Under the pieces are notes generated by a model. The model searched no databases, was not told the origin of the DNA, and was given only the letters and a program-made list of their open reading frames with translations. Shown here in pieces: positions 63,901-64,000 of a DNA stretch of 64,000 bases (its first letter is position 1; every line of letters begins with the position of its first letter). The DNA is taken from contig JAHDEE010000002.1 in the NCBI GenBank assembly GCA_020629005.1, positions 1 through 64,000 on the forward strand. Direction: 5' to 3'. This stretch comes from Chitinophagales bacterium (GTDB lineage Bacteria > Bacteroidota > Bacteroidia > Chitinophagales > UBA2359). A program made the position numbers and the translations under genes.

Positions 63901-64000
63901 CAATACATTGGCCGCTACGCCACAGCCACCGTCTGTAGTGGTAACAGTCAGCTGCTCAGGATACACCATCAGTGTATGAGTATATGCCAGATCCTGATAG
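57946..64000 (-). CDS. Giant secreted repeat protein with type B T9SS sorting domain, 3' part only
   Basis: 2017 residues are visible; the frame stays open through the right edge (reading YQDLAYTHTLMVYP), so the start lies outside and the Met at 63969 is internal. About 9.5 units of about 177 residues are seen. Each holds a CSGG-like start, VEWFxGDPxTG, an LSAxILCDDDxD acidic stretch, YxDLxYxYxVxVYP, and paired cysteines ending CPxT. Two Ig/PKD-like modules with SCTDCPNP follow, then a gliding-motility-type sorting domain (NAFSPNGDGVNEVF, DRWGKLLY) in the last 90 residues. It lies 74 bp upstream of the 5943-residue gene on the same strand, probably one surface-protein operon. The repeats could bind calcium through the DDD clusters (inference). 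Confidence 0.9.
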   Translation of the reverse strand, partial: YQDLAYTHTLMVYPEQLTVTTTDGGCGVAANVLITALDGTVCQDINSAVPANPPCGPAGSNTETAIYAETIFSGTCTLVFDEQATATCDAVPCTPCPTTIEPAFAPIEICSGEIPVLTDPILADDNGNPVEWFLGDSETGTPFADVVYENQGCNYIEFLFNAFVLCDDDLDDTTAEIYQDLAFSQIVRLYPDDFTVSATAGDCVIAPSILIEAADGSQCSQVSGVVPEEPDCGLPANETTVTDPTIFFEGSACERVYADLAIASCASEPCEILCPSSSDLPPSGEFCSSDVVIPPVLSLDDPNLNSVEWFEGDAATGTPLADIPTINETCDPIDHVVNAFILCDQDGDPGTAEEYIDLSVSYQFSIYPAQFTTEVLPGSCGVAGTINVLAVDATVCDTESTAVPANPACDSGLTNDETITFENDYFDTSSCGFSLVVEVPALCADQPCTSCPSTTDVPTNEELCSGGTINPPTLVLLNDNGNSVEWFLGDADTGAALATIPTINQSCDPVPLALSAWILCDHDEDDTTAEIYQDLLFTHTVTLYPDTYVPIATQEGSCGTQAILTIQSADGQECEVLPGEVPVEPDCGTGLNDNRPINFNQDYFIGTACEFNVAITIAADCEAPDCDACPSTSDGNGTLELCSGDAIQPPVVTLQDDNGESVQWYQGDPLTGVPAADLPTLNEGCSEIILTINAFIDCATETEPVDLGLAVEITIYPAPFTFEGTEGGCGIAPSWVLNAADGSLCESDTGLVPTNPACGTADPNVESLDGPGVFFAGTSCEQTFDEVVLAQCDPIDCTLCPTTSDAPDSEEICSGGTPVIPELTLIDDNLNTVEWFVGDPATGQAFTDVQFENNSCEPITVSLSAWILCDDDDDDTSPEIYQDLAYTYSVTVYPEQFDFVAVPGDCENGASWQLFAFDGTECDTSVGATPQEPDCDMTTEVFLDPPGILFQGTTCEQVFEQPVPATCVGDACPIDCPTTSSTPDAEDVCSGDLPSLPQLTLDIVTGNLVEWFVGDPTTGTPFSDLDFINETCDPEVIVLNAFILCDDDADPGTADVYHDLAYAYSIQLFPAPFTYATSTGACGLAASWTLTSVDGATCASDQSAIPANPLCDSGETNTETLVAPGLYFDGSPCSQLFFDDVEASCTATDCTACPSTTDVPVSQNVCTGDVPSLPVLSLVDENGEAVEWFEGDPLTGTALADLDLTNETCDFRSITLSAFILCDDDEDDSTPLIYHDLTYTFVLNLYPEPLSFVPTPGSCNQAAEWTLTAVDGTLCDSSVGDAPAEPDCDSGTTNSSPLAGPGILFAGSGCEQDFDLEVAADCDAIACTDCPTTTSTPINEELCSGSVPIPPTLVLVDDNSNPVEWFIDDPLTGTAVADQDFANLGCDAIDFSLSAYILCDHDADPDTPEEYHDLQFTYTVSVYPASFDFIPVSGTCALPASYTLLSADGTLCASDNSLIPIQPDCGTGAINTESLNGPGVFFIGTICEQDFSDVTTAECAAVDCTTCPSTNDPDGSEAICSGGVPALPTPTLQNDNLNSVVWYEGDPVTGTLWSDLNYQNTDCGLVTIVLSAYISCDDDEDPGTPEIWQDLALTHTVEIFPAMTLIPTFDDCDAGVAGPWVTCALGSLSWEVTAGDNLGASGTGDLYDQAVEGDLGIVTFTLVQQAAIDAGLDCGVFEIEVPIDCPSLCQVDASTIAPAAICEDEQLDLSTLVVGDAGGQWSTNAPPGSLGGNIFFGNDQGGQSFDLNYTVTTGPDCIDITTQTIQVLETPVVIAGDGGDLCSNETINLSGFADGADSVFWSGGQGQFSSPANESTSYTPAITESGAVYLYLTASAFCGTQVDSVLLNITPAVPINVPATITIDQGDSVPINISGGSGSFVWSDPDNTLSCTDCPNPTAQPIATTIYNVLSLDGCTEASLTIIVNQPPSFTFPNAFSPNGDGVNEVFRALQNDVVEMELFIYDRWGKLLYSTDNVLEGWDGSYEGEPVDIGVYVYYARYKYDDEVARFHKGNVTVVR
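58960..64000 (-). repeat. Coding tandem repeat array, period about 530 bp
   Basis: The GGACA-type boundary codons (the CPxT end of each unit) recur at about 59481, 60009, 60539, 61069, 61599, 62112, 62648, 63175 and 63711, spacings of 513-536 bp. Units are clearly homologous but diverged, and the array continues beyond the window. Confidence 0.9.

Overview
The window looks like a chromosome segment of a Bacteroidota bacterium, most likely Saprospiria (Lewinella/Saprospiraceae-like). Four large secreted proteins end in type IX secretion (T9SS) C-terminal sorting domains, two of type A and two of the 'gliding motility' type B. Promoter-like boxes fit the Bacteroidota TAnnTTTG pattern. There are lipoproteins, giant cysteine-rich repeat proteins, and housekeeping genes (cca, miaA, proC, rpmI-rplT, dnaG) of Bacteroidota flavour. 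I see no phage, insertion sequence or CRISPR array.

Layout. 1-1.4 kb: the start of a secreted protein gene, a possible small RNA, and tRNA-Lys. 1.4-7.1 kb: a DUF4920-like lipoprotein and a PorU2-like secreted protein whose C25 protease site has lost both catalytic residues. 7.3-17.0 kb: five co-directional minus-strand genes behind a good Bacteroidota promoter. They encode an exported vWA protein, a membrane-anchored lipoprotein, an intact tubulin/FtsZ-like GTPase, a small lipoprotein, and a second degenerate tubulin-like protein carrying a complete calpain cysteine-protease domain inside its tubulin fold, followed by a two-helix membrane anchor. This is the best candidate for a little-described system. 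17.8-23.3 kb (plus strand): ECF sigma factor, tRNA nucleotidyltransferase, pRiA4b ORF-3-like protein, MiaA, an FAD oxidoreductase and an unknown helical protein. 23.3-26.9 kb (minus): RfbD and a choice-of-anchor-L T9SS protein. 27.4-28.2 kb: proC. 28.2-35.5 kb (minus): TPR protein, spermidine-synthase-like methyltransferase, M48 lipoprotein protease and a 1629-residue exported protein of unknown function. 36.1-39.7 kb (plus): L35, an L20 fused to two helix-hairpin-helix modules, and DNA primase. 40.0-64.0 kb (minus): a 5943-residue protein with about 49 four-cysteine repeats, then the 3' part of a second giant gene built of about 530-bp repeats.

How they fit together. The secreted proteins share one export route (Sec, then T9SS), whose machinery is not in this window. 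The tubulin-calpain cluster has parts predicted for cytoplasm, inner membrane and periplasm, so a membrane-spanning remodelling or signalling machine is a reasonable hypothesis. It resembles, in its tubulin-like plus vWA content, the FtsZ-like systems described by Makarova and Koonin (2010), but the inserted calpain is not something I recall from that description. A dispersed intergenic repeat family has four copies, near 17.2, 27.2, 35.8 and 39.8 kb.
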